Assembly (NCBI GenBank): GCA_947039485.1
Contig: CAMQZC010000005.1
Span: 1-64,000 of the forward strand
Origin: an uncultured Verrucomicrobiales bacterium
Lineage (GTDB): Bacteria > Verrucomicrobiota > Verrucomicrobiia > Verrucomicrobiales > Akkermansiaceae
Length of the DNA stretch: 64,000 nucleotides
Direction of reading: 5' to 3'
Under the pieces are notes generated by a model. It did not search any database. It was not told the origin of the DNA and saw only the letters and a program-made list of their open reading frames with translations. Positions 18,715 through 28,400 of the stretch are shown one piece after another. Made by a program: the position numbers and the translations under genes. How positions within the stretch are numbered: the stretch's first letter is position 1; every line of letters begins with the position of its first letter.

Positions 18715-20949
18715 TTAACCCCAAAAGATGATGTAGAGTACGATGGTGGCAATCACGACGGCGATACCAGCGTATTTTGCTCCCTTGGAGGATTCCATCT
18801 CGACGATGCCTTTGTCCTCAAGGATGATGGCCTTGCCACCACGTGCTGAATGGACAGCTGTGACGATGGCACCAACGAGGATGATGACGATGAAGCAGAT
18901 GGCCATGCGGTTCAAGAAGGGCATCGCGGGGATGAGAATCTTGATAGCGCCGTAGAGAACGACGTTGATGGCGATACCGAGCCAGCCGAAGAATCGAGGG
19001 CACTTATGTACAAAGAAGCCAAAGAGGAAGACGACGAGCGCACCTGGGCTGAGGAAGCCTTGGAATTCTTGGATGTAGCTAAAGATGCTGTCCATGCCTT
19101 CTGCGAGGTAGATAGAGAGACCCAGCGCGATGGCGGAGCAGACCAGTACACCAAGTTTACCAACCTTGACGAGTTCGCTTTGTGAGGCTTGCTCGTTGCG
19201 CATCTTGTTGTAGATGTCCATGGTGAAGAGTGTGGATGCTGAGTTGAGCATGGAGGCGAGGGAGCTGACAACGGCGCCAAAGAGGGCGGCGAGGACGAAC
19301 CATGCCCAGCCTGTGTTAGGCAGCAGTTTGCGCAGCAGCACGGAGAATGCAGAGTCGTAGTCGTAGCCGTTGAGGGGCGCGGAGATGGCGACGCTGGTGT
19401 CGGTTGCTTTTGCGGTGAGGATGACATCATTAATCGCGACGATCTTGGTTGCGAGGTCCGAGGCTACGATGCGACGTGTTTTGTCAAAATCGGTGATGCT
19501 TTCGGGTACGTAGATGCCGTGCTTGCTGATGAGCTCGCCCATGGCTGGTGCCTTGGTGTCGGTGGTGACTAGCAGGAGTGAGAAGTCGGCAAAGAGGCTG
19601 TTAGCCTTGGCTTGCTGCTCGGGGTTGCCTGCTGCTTTGATGTTGCGCGAGATGAGCTCGGCACCACTCAATACGGTTGCGTTGGTCGCATCCGCTGTGT
19701 TGGTGACAAAGTAGTCGGTTGTGACTTTGTAGAGGGGTGTCTTACCGGTTGCCTCCACTTTACTGATTGCTGCGATCGACTTCAGGTTGGCTGTGCTCTG
19801 CATATCTACGTTGTAGAGATTGTAGGCGAGGATGCCGGGGACGAGGACGACGAAGGGAATGAGTAGCTTGAGGGCTGCTGCAAAGACGATACCTTTTTGA
19901 CCCTCGGCGAGGCTCTTTGAGGCGAGGGTGCGCTGCATGATGTATTGGTTGAGACCCCAGTAGAAGAAGTTGGGAATCCAGAGACCAAGGCAGAGTGCTG
20001 TCCATGGGATTTCTGCATCATCAGATGGGCGTACCATGCTCAGTTTGCCACCTGCGGCGTTGGTGCCGGTGATGGCTTCGCCGCCATTGAGGCTCATGAA
20101 ACGGTCGATAGCGCCTGCATCCTTGAGACTTTCAACGGTGACGTTGGATGTGGCAGAGGCTGTTTTGATGAGCTCATGAGGGTCGGCGAGGGCGAGTGCG
20201 TCAAGGGCGAACCATGCGACGACACCACCACCAAAAATGAGGGCTGCCCCCCAGATGAGGTCGGTCCATGCGCAGGCCTTGAGTCCACCTACAAAGACGT
20301 AGACGGTCGCGGAGGCTGCGATGATGCAGCAGCTTGTGGGCATGCTGAGATCAAAGTAGCCAGAAACAACTTTAGCACCTGCGTAGATGACACCTGCTGT
20401 AGGGACGCCGACGAGGATGATGAGGTTGGAGATGGCCATGATGCTGCGTGCTTTGCCATCGTAGCGTTCTTCTAGGAACTGTGGGATGGTGAAGACGCCG
20501 CGCTTGAGTAGCATGGGCAGGAAGCTGAATGCAACAATGACGAGGGTGATGGCGGCGAGCCATTCGTAGCCTGCAATGGCGAGGCCTACCCAGTTGGCGG
20601 CTTTGCCGCTCATGCCGACGAATTGCTCAGTGGAGATGTTGGCTGCGATGAGGGAAAAGCCTACGAGCCACCAGCTCAGGCCGCGACCTGCGAGGAAGTA
20701 GTCGGCTGCGCCGTTTGCTTTTTTATCTTCATCGCTTTCGGTGGGGTCATTGGCCTTCCAGATGCCAAGTGCGATGACGCCGACAACGACGATGCAAAAG
20801 ACGATCATTTCCCAGGTGGCGAGTTTGACGGACTCGACTGCGACAGGGGCTTGGGCAGCTAGGGTTTCGATGGCTCCACCATCGGTCTGCGCGGCGGCTC
20901 CGAGGGAGAGGAGTGCGAGGCAGCAGGGTATGCTAAGGATTGGTTTCAT
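18715..20949 (-). CDS. Sodium:solute symporter (SSS/SGLT family), probably sugar transport
   Basis: Multi-TM; ADYFLAGRGLSWWLVGFSLIAANISTEQFVGMSG, YKPILIPF-type motifs; directly upstream of galK. Confidence 0.92.
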   Translation of the reverse strand: MKPILSIPCCLALLSLGAAAQTDGGAIETLAAQAPVAVESVKLATWEMIVFCIVVVGVIALGIWKANDPTESDEDKKANGAADYFLAGRGLSWWLVGFSLIAANISTEQFVGMSGKAANWVGLAIAGYEWLAAITLVIVAFSFLPMLLKRGVFTIPQFLEERYDGKARSIMAISNLIILVGVPTAGVIYAGAKVVSGYFDLSMPTSCCIIAASATVYVFVGGLKACAWTDLIWGAALIFGGGVVAWFALDALALADPHELIKTASATSNVTVESLKDAGAIDRFMSLNGGEAITGTNAAGGKLSMVRPSDDAEIPWTALCLGLWIPNFFYWGLNQYIMQRTLASKSLAEGQKGIVFAAALKLLIPFVVLVPGILAYNLYNVDMQSTANLKSIAAISKVEATGKTPLYKVTTDYFVTNTADATNATVLSGAELISRNIKAAGNPEQQAKANSLFADFSLLLVTTDTKAPAMGELISKHGIYVPESITDFDKTRRIVASDLATKIVAINDVILTAKATDTSVAISAPLNGYDYDSAFSVLLRKLLPNTGWAWFVLAALFGAVVSSLASMLNSASTLFTMDIYNKMRNEQASQSELVKVGKLGVLVCSAIALGLSIYLAEGMDSIFSYIQEFQGFLSPGALVVFLFGFFVHKCPRFFGWLGIAINVVLYGAIKILIPAMPFLNRMAICFIVIILVGAIVTAVHSARGGKAIILEDKGIVEMESSKGAKYAGIAVVIATIVLYIIFWG

Positions 20950-20970
20950 GGGGTTATGTTTTGGGGAGGG

Positions 20971-22149
20971 TTAGGCTTGAAAGATGACGCGTGCTCCTGC
21001 ACCCGCTCGTGTGATGAGGTAGGAGGTCTCGATGCCGAGGGCTTGGCGGTAGTCCTCGATGATTTCTTTGGCGACTTGCTCGACGTCGTTGCTCTTGACG
21101 AGGGCGACGATGCTGCCGCCAAATCCACCACCTGTCATGCGGGCTCCGTAGATGGAGGCTGCCATGGGGATGGTGTCGCAGAGGGTGACGAGGGTGTCGA
21201 CCTCGGCGCAGGAGACTTCAAAGTCATCCCTGAGGGATGCGTGTGAGCCGCGCATGGCGATTCCCGCGCTTTCCCAGTCGCTCTTGGCGACGGCTTGTGC
21301 GAAGCTGTGTACGCGTGCGTTTTCTCCGACGACATGGCGTGCGCGGATGTAGCTGAGTTTGCCGAGCTTTTCCTTGTTGGCCTTGAGCATGTCGATGTTT
21401 GCTTCGCGCAGGGACTCGATTCCAAGTACGCTGCAGGCGTCTTCGCAGTTTTTGCGGCGAGCGGCGTAGCCTCCATCAGCGAGGGAGTGCTTGACAGCGG
21501 AGTCGATGACAAGTACGCTGATGCTGGGGTCGGTCATGGGGATGAGCTTGTAGCTGAGGTCCTTGCAGTCGAGCATGATGGCGTTGTCCTCGATGCCGTT
21601 GGCTGAGATGAACTGATCCATGATGCCGCAGGGGACGTTGGCAAATTGATGCTCGGTGGCTTGTCCCATGAGGGCGCATTCTGTGGGCGTGATTTCGATG
21701 CCGCAGAAGGCTGCAAGTGCTGTGCCAACGGCCATCTCAAAGGCTGCGCTAGAGGAGAGGCCTCCTCCGCGGGGGACGTTGGAGTCGATGAGCATGTCAA
21801 CGGCTGGGATGACGGCACCGCGCTGCTCAAGCATGTAGATCATACCGCGCACGTAGTTACTCCAGAAGGGGCATCCTTTCTTCGATGCTTCCTCGATAGG
21901 TATTTCGATGATGGGGTCTCCAAGTCCACCAATCCAGCGATGCTTGCCAGTGGGGGAGGGGGCTATAGCGACGACGTTGACGTTGTTGAGCGCCATGGGT
22001 AGCACAAAGCCGTTGTTGTAGTCGGTGTGATCCCCGATGAGGTTGACACGTCCGGGGGCTGCTGCAATGACAGTAGGCGAGTGCCCAAAGTATTGTTCGA
22101 AGTAAGGGCTAATTGTATCTACGTTAATTTCGCGTTCCTCTAAATCCAT
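20971..22149 (-). CDS. galK: Galactokinase
   Basis: APGRVNLIGDHTDYNNGFVLPMAL, RGGGLSSSAAFEMA, MTGGGFGGSIVALV motifs of GHMP kinases. Confidence 0.96.
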   Translation of the reverse strand: MDLEEREINVDTISPYFEQYFGHSPTVIAAAPGRVNLIGDHTDYNNGFVLPMALNNVNVVAIAPSPTGKHRWIGGLGDPIIEIPIEEASKKGCPFWSNYVRGMIYMLEQRGAVIPAVDMLIDSNVPRGGGLSSSAAFEMAVGTALAAFCGIEITPTECALMGQATEHQFANVPCGIMDQFISANGIEDNAIMLDCKDLSYKLIPMTDPSISVLVIDSAVKHSLADGGYAARRKNCEDACSVLGIESLREANIDMLKANKEKLGKLSYIRARHVVGENARVHSFAQAVAKSDWESAGIAMRGSHASLRDDFEVSCAEVDTLVTLCDTIPMAASIYGARMTGGGFGGSIVALVKSNDVEQVAKEIIEDYRQALGIETSYLITRAGAGARVIFQA

Positions 22150-22289
22150 AGTGAATTATTATTAACATAATCGAGCTGGCTTGTAAATCATGAAGTTGCC
22201 AGCGGCTCTAAATTTGCCTATGTGGGCCGCGCAGATCTCCATATCACGCTGCTTGGTCTATGTGGAGTGGGCTAGCTTTGCGCGATTGA

Positions 22290-22940
22290 TTAATCTCTAC
22301 CTAGGAGGCTGCGAGTCTCCTCGATGGTCTTGCGCGCGTACTCGTCTTTGCTGTAGATGACGGGGGCGGGTGTGTTGTAGCGGCGGCTTTCGATGTAGCT
22401 GCTTTGGTCCTCTCGGCTGAAGCGGCTGCCATGCGTGGCAAACTCCCCGTGGAATCCATCGACGATTTTGCCTTGCATGGAGGAGTCCTTGCGCTCAATC
22501 TGGTGCTCGCTCTGTGTGATGCCCTTGCCCTCCTTGAGAAAGTCGGGTATCTGGTCCTTGGTGAAGGCGCTTTTTTTGCTGCCTTCGAAGCGCTTGTTGA
22601 AGGGCGCGGTCTTGTCCCCTGTGTCAAAGCGCTTGCTGGCGAGTCCTGATGCGATCCCTGTGTCAAAGCTTTTGCGCTCGACCTCGTTGTCAAGGCGGCG
22701 CGCATCGTCGAGTTTCTTTTGGAAGGGGCTCACCTTGCGAGAGTGCGCTACTGGGACGCCGTCTTTGTTGCGCTTTTCATCAAAGGAGGAGGCAAAGCGC
22801 TGCTCAAGGCTTGTCTCCTGCCCAGGTGCACGGCCCTTGACCTCAAAGCCGAGATCGTCATAGACCTTGCGCTTTGAGCTGCAGGAGAGCAGGAGGCTCG
22901 CTATGAGGGTGAGGCTGAGGCTGAGGTATGTGGGGCTCAT
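22290..22940 (-). CDS. Hypothetical lipoprotein, charged and low-complexity
   Basis: 216 aa with lipobox LIASLLLSCSS. Confidence 0.6.
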   Translation of the reverse strand: MSPTYLSLSLTLIASLLLSCSSKRKVYDDLGFEVKGRAPGQETSLEQRFASSFDEKRNKDGVPVAHSRKVSPFQKKLDDARRLDNEVERKSFDTGIASGLASKRFDTGDKTAPFNKRFEGSKKSAFTKDQIPDFLKEGKGITQSEHQIERKDSSMQGKIVDGFHGEFATHGSRFSREDQSSYIESRRYNTPAPVIYSKDEYARKTIEETRSLLGRD

Positions 22941-23015
22941 AACTTGGTTAGAATGTTACTCTAGCTGATAGCTTTGATGAGGTCAAGTTGATTCGCTCCC
23001 AATTGGGCTAAAAGA

Positions 23016-23045
23016 AATGCACCCAAGCCGAAGCTGGGGTGCATT
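23016..23045 (-). terminator. Terminator after rpsP
   Basis: AATGCACCC...GGGTGCATT hairpin. Confidence 0.65.
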
Positions 23046-23092
23046 AAACAACCAAATAAAAGGTTTCTTTTTCTTAAGAGGTGCTGCTAGGC

Positions 23093-23335
23093 TTAGGCCT
23101 TAGCGCGTTCCTTCTTAATGATGGAGGCCACTGTCTCGGATGGCTGGGCGCCATTGCCAATCCACTTGTCAACCTTAGTGAGGTCGATTGTGTAGTTTAC
23201 ACCTTCGAGCATTGGGTTGTAAGTACCGAGTTGCTCGATGTATGCACCGTCGCGGCGTGCGCGGCTATCGACGGCTACGATCTTGTAGTAAGGACGGTCC
23301 TTGGACCCTTGGCGGTTGAGACGGAGTGCTACCAT
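23093..23335 (-). CDS. rpsP: 30S ribosomal protein S16
   Basis: [42 protein letters not shown]. Confidence 0.96.
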   Translation of the reverse strand: MVALRLNRQGSKDRPYYKIVAVDSRARRDGAYIEQLGTYNPMLEGVNYTIDLTKVDKWIGNGAQPSETVASIIKKERAKA

Positions 23336-23601
23336 ATAATTGTTTTTGTTCTAAGCTGTTGGTTGTCAACGCCTGAGCCTCTAATTGCCTGCATGTTCGG
23401 GTTAGTTAACTCGTGTTTGCTAGCAAGTTAACCTGCGCTTTCGTGCAGGTCAGGCCGCATGGCGGGGGCGACAATATGCCATAATGAAGCGGAATTGTCA
23501 AGCATAAAGAGGGATTTTGTGATTAACTTTTTTTGTGAGGGGGCGACAGGGGCTCTCAATCGCCTTTACCCGCGACTCTCTTTCTGTTAAGATGCAGCCA
23601 T

Positions 23602-24375
23602 ATGAAGAAGCTCCTCTACCTCAGCTTGGCTTTGGTCCTCTGCGCATGCTCCAGCGCAAAACCTCAAACACGCAGCCCCTTGCCCAGTATTAATTACGCT
23701 GCTCTGGGGGATCGAATTTGGGCTAATGAGTGCGCGGGCTCCGTCTCTGGCCTCGTGAGTTGGAATGCTGGTGAGGCGTTCCCCTCCTTGGGGATAGGGC
23801 ATTTTATTTGGTTCCCTGCTGGCGTTGATGCACCCTTTGCCGAGAGCTTCCCCAGCTTTGTAATCTATGCAAGACGCGCTGGTCTGAGCGTGCCTACTTA
23901 CTTTAACGGCTCTGCCCCATGGACCAATAAGTCCGCTTATCTAGCCGATCGCAGTGGCAAGGCGGATCAGATGCGAGAGTGGCTCGCCTCCAATATCCCT
24001 GTTCAGACCGCATTTGTTGTCGCGCGCAGCCGATCCTCGCTGCCAAAGATGCTTGTGCATACGCAGCAGAGGCAGGATGTGGATGCGCGCTTCCGCGCGC
24101 TTGCGGCTAGCACACAGGGTATGTATTGCCTTGTGGACTACGTGAACTTCAAGGGTGAGGGCATTAAGCCTAGTGAGCGCTATCAGGGGGAGGGCTGGGG
24201 TCTGCTGCAGGTGCTTGAGCAGATGCGTGGTCGCCCCAGTGGTCGAGCTGCCTGTGCTGAGTTCTCCCGAGCCGCTGCTGCGGTGCTCAGCCGTCGTGTC
24301 GATAATGCGCCCCCAGCGCGTGGAGAGCGTCGCTGGCTGGCTGGCTGGCTCAACCGCTGCAAGACTTACCGCTAA
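23602..24375 (+). CDS. Conserved hypothetical lipoprotein
   Basis: 257 aa; lipobox LALVLCACSS; compact globular-looking sequence rich in Trp/Gly motifs. Confidence 0.75.
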   Translation: MKKLLYLSLALVLCACSSAKPQTRSPLPSINYAALGDRIWANECAGSVSGLVSWNAGEAFPSLGIGHFIWFPAGVDAPFAESFPSFVIYARRAGLSVPTYFNGSAPWTNKSAYLADRSGKADQMREWLASNIPVQTAFVVARSRSSLPKMLVHTQQRQDVDARFRALAASTQGMYCLVDYVNFKGEGIKPSERYQGEGWGLLQVLEQMRGRPSGRAACAEFSRAAAAVLSRRVDNAPPARGERRWLAGWLNRCKTYR

Positions 24376-24385
24376 AAGATTATTA

Positions 24386-25372
24386 ATGATGAGCACTGCT
24401 TTAGCGTTTTTTGACGAGGGCCAATTCCCCCTCTACCTCGCACCGATGGCTGGTGTGACTGATCCTATTTTTCGCTCGCTCTGCAAGGAGATGGGTGCGG
24501 ATGTGATGGTGACTGAGTTTGTCTCCTCTGTGGGGGTGATCAAGGCTTGGGATCGTAACCGTCGCTACGTGCAGTTCATCGATGAGCATCGTCCCTTGGG
24601 CGTTCAGATTTTTGGCAGCTCGCCAGAGTACATGGCGGCTGCTGCACGCATTATTTGGGATGAGATGCGCCCTAGCTTCATAGATATCAACGCCGGATGC
24701 CCTGTGCCCAAGGTGGTTGGTAAGAATGGCGGCTCATCCCTGCTGCGCGATTTACCGCTGCTCAACAGCATCACCTCAGCCGTGGTCGCAGAGATGGGCA
24801 GCGACTGTCCCGTAACTGCCAAGATACGCATCGGCTGGAGTCCGGATAGTATCAATGCAATCGACTGCTGCCATGGTCTGGTGGATTCAGGCGTTGCGGC
24901 GATTGCCATTCATGGACGCACGCGCTCTCAGCAGTATGGTGGGCAGGCCAACTGGGATATCATCCGCGAATGTGCCCTTGCCTGCCCGAGTGTGCCTATC
25001 ATCGGCAATGGCGATATTGCCAGCCCTGAGGATGTGCGACGCATTAAGGAGGAGGGCATCATCCGTGGTGTGATGATTGGACGTGCCGCGATGAATGCGC
25101 CTTGGATATTCTCCCAGTGCAAGAGCTATCTTGAGACAGGCACGATCCCAGAGTCCCCCAGTCCGCAAGCGCGAGTGGAGCTGATGATTCGTCACACGCG
25201 CCTCGCGCTAGATAGCCTGCATTACGGCAGCGATATCGCCACCATGCGTGCGATGCGCTCGCGCCTGCTAGCCTATGCCAAGGGCATCCCCGGGGCGAAG
25301 CCGCTGCGTGTTCAGCTCGCGCGTGTCGAGAGTCTTGAGCAGCTGCAGGAGATACTGAGCCCCCTGCGTTGA
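24386..25372 (+). CDS. dusB: tRNA-dihydrouridine synthase (start MMSTALAFF; ORF extends upstream to 24155)
   Basis: LAPMAGVTDPIFRSLCKEMGADVMVTEFVS, INAGCPVPKVVGKNGGSSLL, IHGRTRSQQYGGQANWD. Confidence 0.92.
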   Translation: MMSTALAFFDEGQFPLYLAPMAGVTDPIFRSLCKEMGADVMVTEFVSSVGVIKAWDRNRRYVQFIDEHRPLGVQIFGSSPEYMAAAARIIWDEMRPSFIDINAGCPVPKVVGKNGGSSLLRDLPLLNSITSAVVAEMGSDCPVTAKIRIGWSPDSINAIDCCHGLVDSGVAAIAIHGRTRSQQYGGQANWDIIRECALACPSVPIIGNGDIASPEDVRRIKEEGIIRGVMIGRAAMNAPWIFSQCKSYLETGTIPESPSPQARVELMIRHTRLALDSLHYGSDIATMRAMRSRLLAYAKGIPGAKPLRVQLARVESLEQLQEILSPLR

Positions 25373-25418
25373 TTTTTCTCTCTTTTTTATCGATTCTCTT
25401 TTTACTTTTTACTTTTTT

Positions 25419-28400
25419 ATGATTGATTTTGATGTTCAGTGTTTGGCTAAGCTTAATTTAGCAATGCAGCAAAATGGAGTTCTCCTTTTTCAGCGTCTGG
25501 TTATCCAGCATGATGGGATGGAGGAGCTCCGTGATTTGAAGTTGCAGATATCTTGCAAGCCTGATTTGTTTCAGTTTTGTGAGACTCCTATTTCTGTGAT
25601 TGTGCCCGAGTCGTCTTTGGTTCTGGCTGATTTGCGAGTTAATTGGGATAGTGAGCGTTTGCGCGAGCTGAGCGAGGCTCAGATTGTACAGCTGCAAATA
25701 CGGCTCGTGCAGGGGGAGCATTTGCTCAAGGAGGAGTATCTGGATGTGGATGTTTTGCCATGGGATTTTTGGCCGGGTTATGCAATTTTACCAGAGATGC
25801 TAGCGGCTTTTGTGACGCCTAATGCGCCTGAGATTGCGCCGCTGCTCCAGAGGGCTGCTCAGCTGATGCTGGAGTGGACTGGTAGTGCTGCGTTGGATGC
25901 ATATCTGAGCCAGAGTGAGGATAGGGCCCGCATTCAAATCGCGGCACTTTATCAGGCTATTCGAGAGGAATGTATTGTTTATAGTCTCCATCCTGCATCT
26001 TTTGAGTCATGTGGGCAGCGTGTGCGTTTGGCAGACAAGCTGATTGATACGCGGCTTGGCACCTGCTTGGATATGACTCTTTTTTATGCGTCTTGTCTAG
26101 AGGCTATTGGTCTCAATGCGCTTGTTGTGATTCGGGATGAGCATACTTTTGTGGGTGCTTGGTTGAGAGATGAGACTCTCGCTGATTATGTGAGTGATGA
26201 TGCCTCACTGCTGCGCAAGCGCATAGCCAAAGGTATCAAAGAGATGTGCTTTGTTGAGTCTACATTGATGAATGCAGGTAAGGATGTCTCATTTGAGGAT
26301 GCCTCTAGCAGTGCTGAGGCGCAGCTCTTAGATGATGCTAGCTTTGTCTGTGTGCTCGATGTGAAACGCTGCCGCCTCATTGGGGTGCGTCCACTCTCAA
26401 AAGGAGGACAGTCACGGGCGGTTGCTAAGTCCTTTTCTGCACCTTTGCCCCTCGCGCCTGATGCGCTGGATTTGCAGAGGGATAAGGTTGAGGCTCAGAT
26501 GCGGCAGAGCCATGTGTTGGGGCGTCAGTCTATTTGGGAACGCAAGTTGCTCGATTTGAGTTTGCGCAATAACTTGCTTAATATGCGCCCTACTCGTAGC
26601 GTGCTGCCTCTGGTATCATCATCGATCAATGAGCTGGAGGATTTGCTGGCGCAGGGCAAGGAGTTTAGCTTCCGCCACCGCCCCGAGATGTATAAGCTGC
26701 CAGAAGTCGAGAATGGAGCAGCGGCTTTTACTACGATGAGTCCCCAAGACCCAATCTCTGAGCTTATTGTCCATGATATGAGGAATGGTTGCTTGCATAC
26801 AGTGCTCAGTGAGTTGGATACGGAGCGATGCCTTACGCATCTCTATCGCTCTGCTCGTTTGTCTTTGGAGGAGAATGGCGCTAACACGCTTTATCTTGCT
26901 CTGGGGTTGCTGCGTTGGTATGAGGGCCCTCATAGTGAGCGTGCTCGCTATGCGCCACTGATGCTGATGCCCGTGGAGATGAAGCGTCGCCGAGGTGTCT
27001 CCTCTGGCTATACCATTCGCTGTAGCGAGGAGGAGATTGTCATTAATATTACCTTGTTAGAGCTGCTCAAGCAGGATTTTACAATTGACCTTTCTCATCT
27101 CAATGAGCTCCCTCGTGATGCGCATGGTGTAGATGTGAACTTGATCTTTAATACGCTGCGTCAGAGTCTCAAGGATCAGCCTCGTTGGGATGTTGTTGAG
27201 CAGGCTGTGCTGGGGGTGTTCTCTTTTAGCAAGTTTATCATGTGGAATGACATCCACAATAATGTAGATAAACTGAGGCGCAGTCCCGTCGTTGATAGTT
27301 TGCTACAAAGTCAGCTTCAATGGTCGATTCCTGAGTGTGAGCCTCTGGATATTGACGCGCAGTTGCCGCCTGCAGAGTTGCTGCTGCCTGTGCCTGCTGA
27401 TGCCTACCAGATTGAGGCGATTTATCGCGCTGCGAAAGGCGAGAGTTTTGTTCTGCATGGCCCTCCTGGGTCGGGCAAGTCCCAGACGATTACAAATATC
27501 ATTGCCAATGCTCTCTATCGAGGCAAGCGCGTGCTTTTTGTTGCGGAGAAGATGGCGGCTCTCTCTGTGGTGCATCATCGCCTCAGTCAGATTGGTCTCA
27601 ATCCATTCTGCTTGGAGCTACATTCCAACAAGGCAACGAAGCTATCTGTGCTTACTCAATTGGAGGAGGCTGCTAATTATGGCGCCGTTGCCAAGCCTGC
27701 GCAATTTTCCCGCGAGGCTGAGAGGCTAGGCTCTCTGCGTAAGGAGTTACGCTGCCACGTTGATGCTTTGCACGAGCGTCAGTCGATGGGGATATCCCTC
27801 TATGATGCTCTCTACAGACTCGATAAGGATCCCCCGCCTGCTCAGACCCCATATAGGCCTGCGGCAGGGGTCTCTCTCTCTCTCTCTGCTGAGGAGTGGA
27901 CGGAGCTGAGCGATGCCTTAGAGCGTCTCAGTAGCTGCACCAAGCTAATTGGCTCAGCCGCTTCCCATCCGCTTAGCCTCGTTGGATTGAGTACTTATCA
28001 GTCAGGTATTGAGGATGAGTTAGCGCGGATATTCAAGGAGTTTGATGATTGCTGCAAAATTTTGCAGGAGAAGAAAGCTCTGGTGGAGGAGATGTTAGCA
28101 ATGACATCTTGTTCGAGTAAGCCAGATGATCTGCATTTAATTTTAGGCTGGGTCAGCTGGATTACGAAGCAAGATTTTCTGACAAGCGGATTGCTGCGTC
28201 AGGTGAATTTCGAGTCATTCGAGAAACGTGCTGTAAAGCTTGCTGCTCACGGGAGATCTCGCGATGCAAAGCTCGGCGAGATTGATCGCCTGTTGAGCCG
28301 CCCTGCGCTAGATTTAGACGCTACGCCTCTCCTGCGACAATGGCGCGAGGCGGAGACTCTATGGCTGCTGCCGCGCTGGATGAAGCAGAGAGGAATTGTT

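Noticed and set aside
24155-24385. N-terminal 77-aa extension of the dus ORF
   Set aside because: It overlaps the upstream lipoprotein gene out of frame; the conserved Dus N-terminus begins at about 24386.
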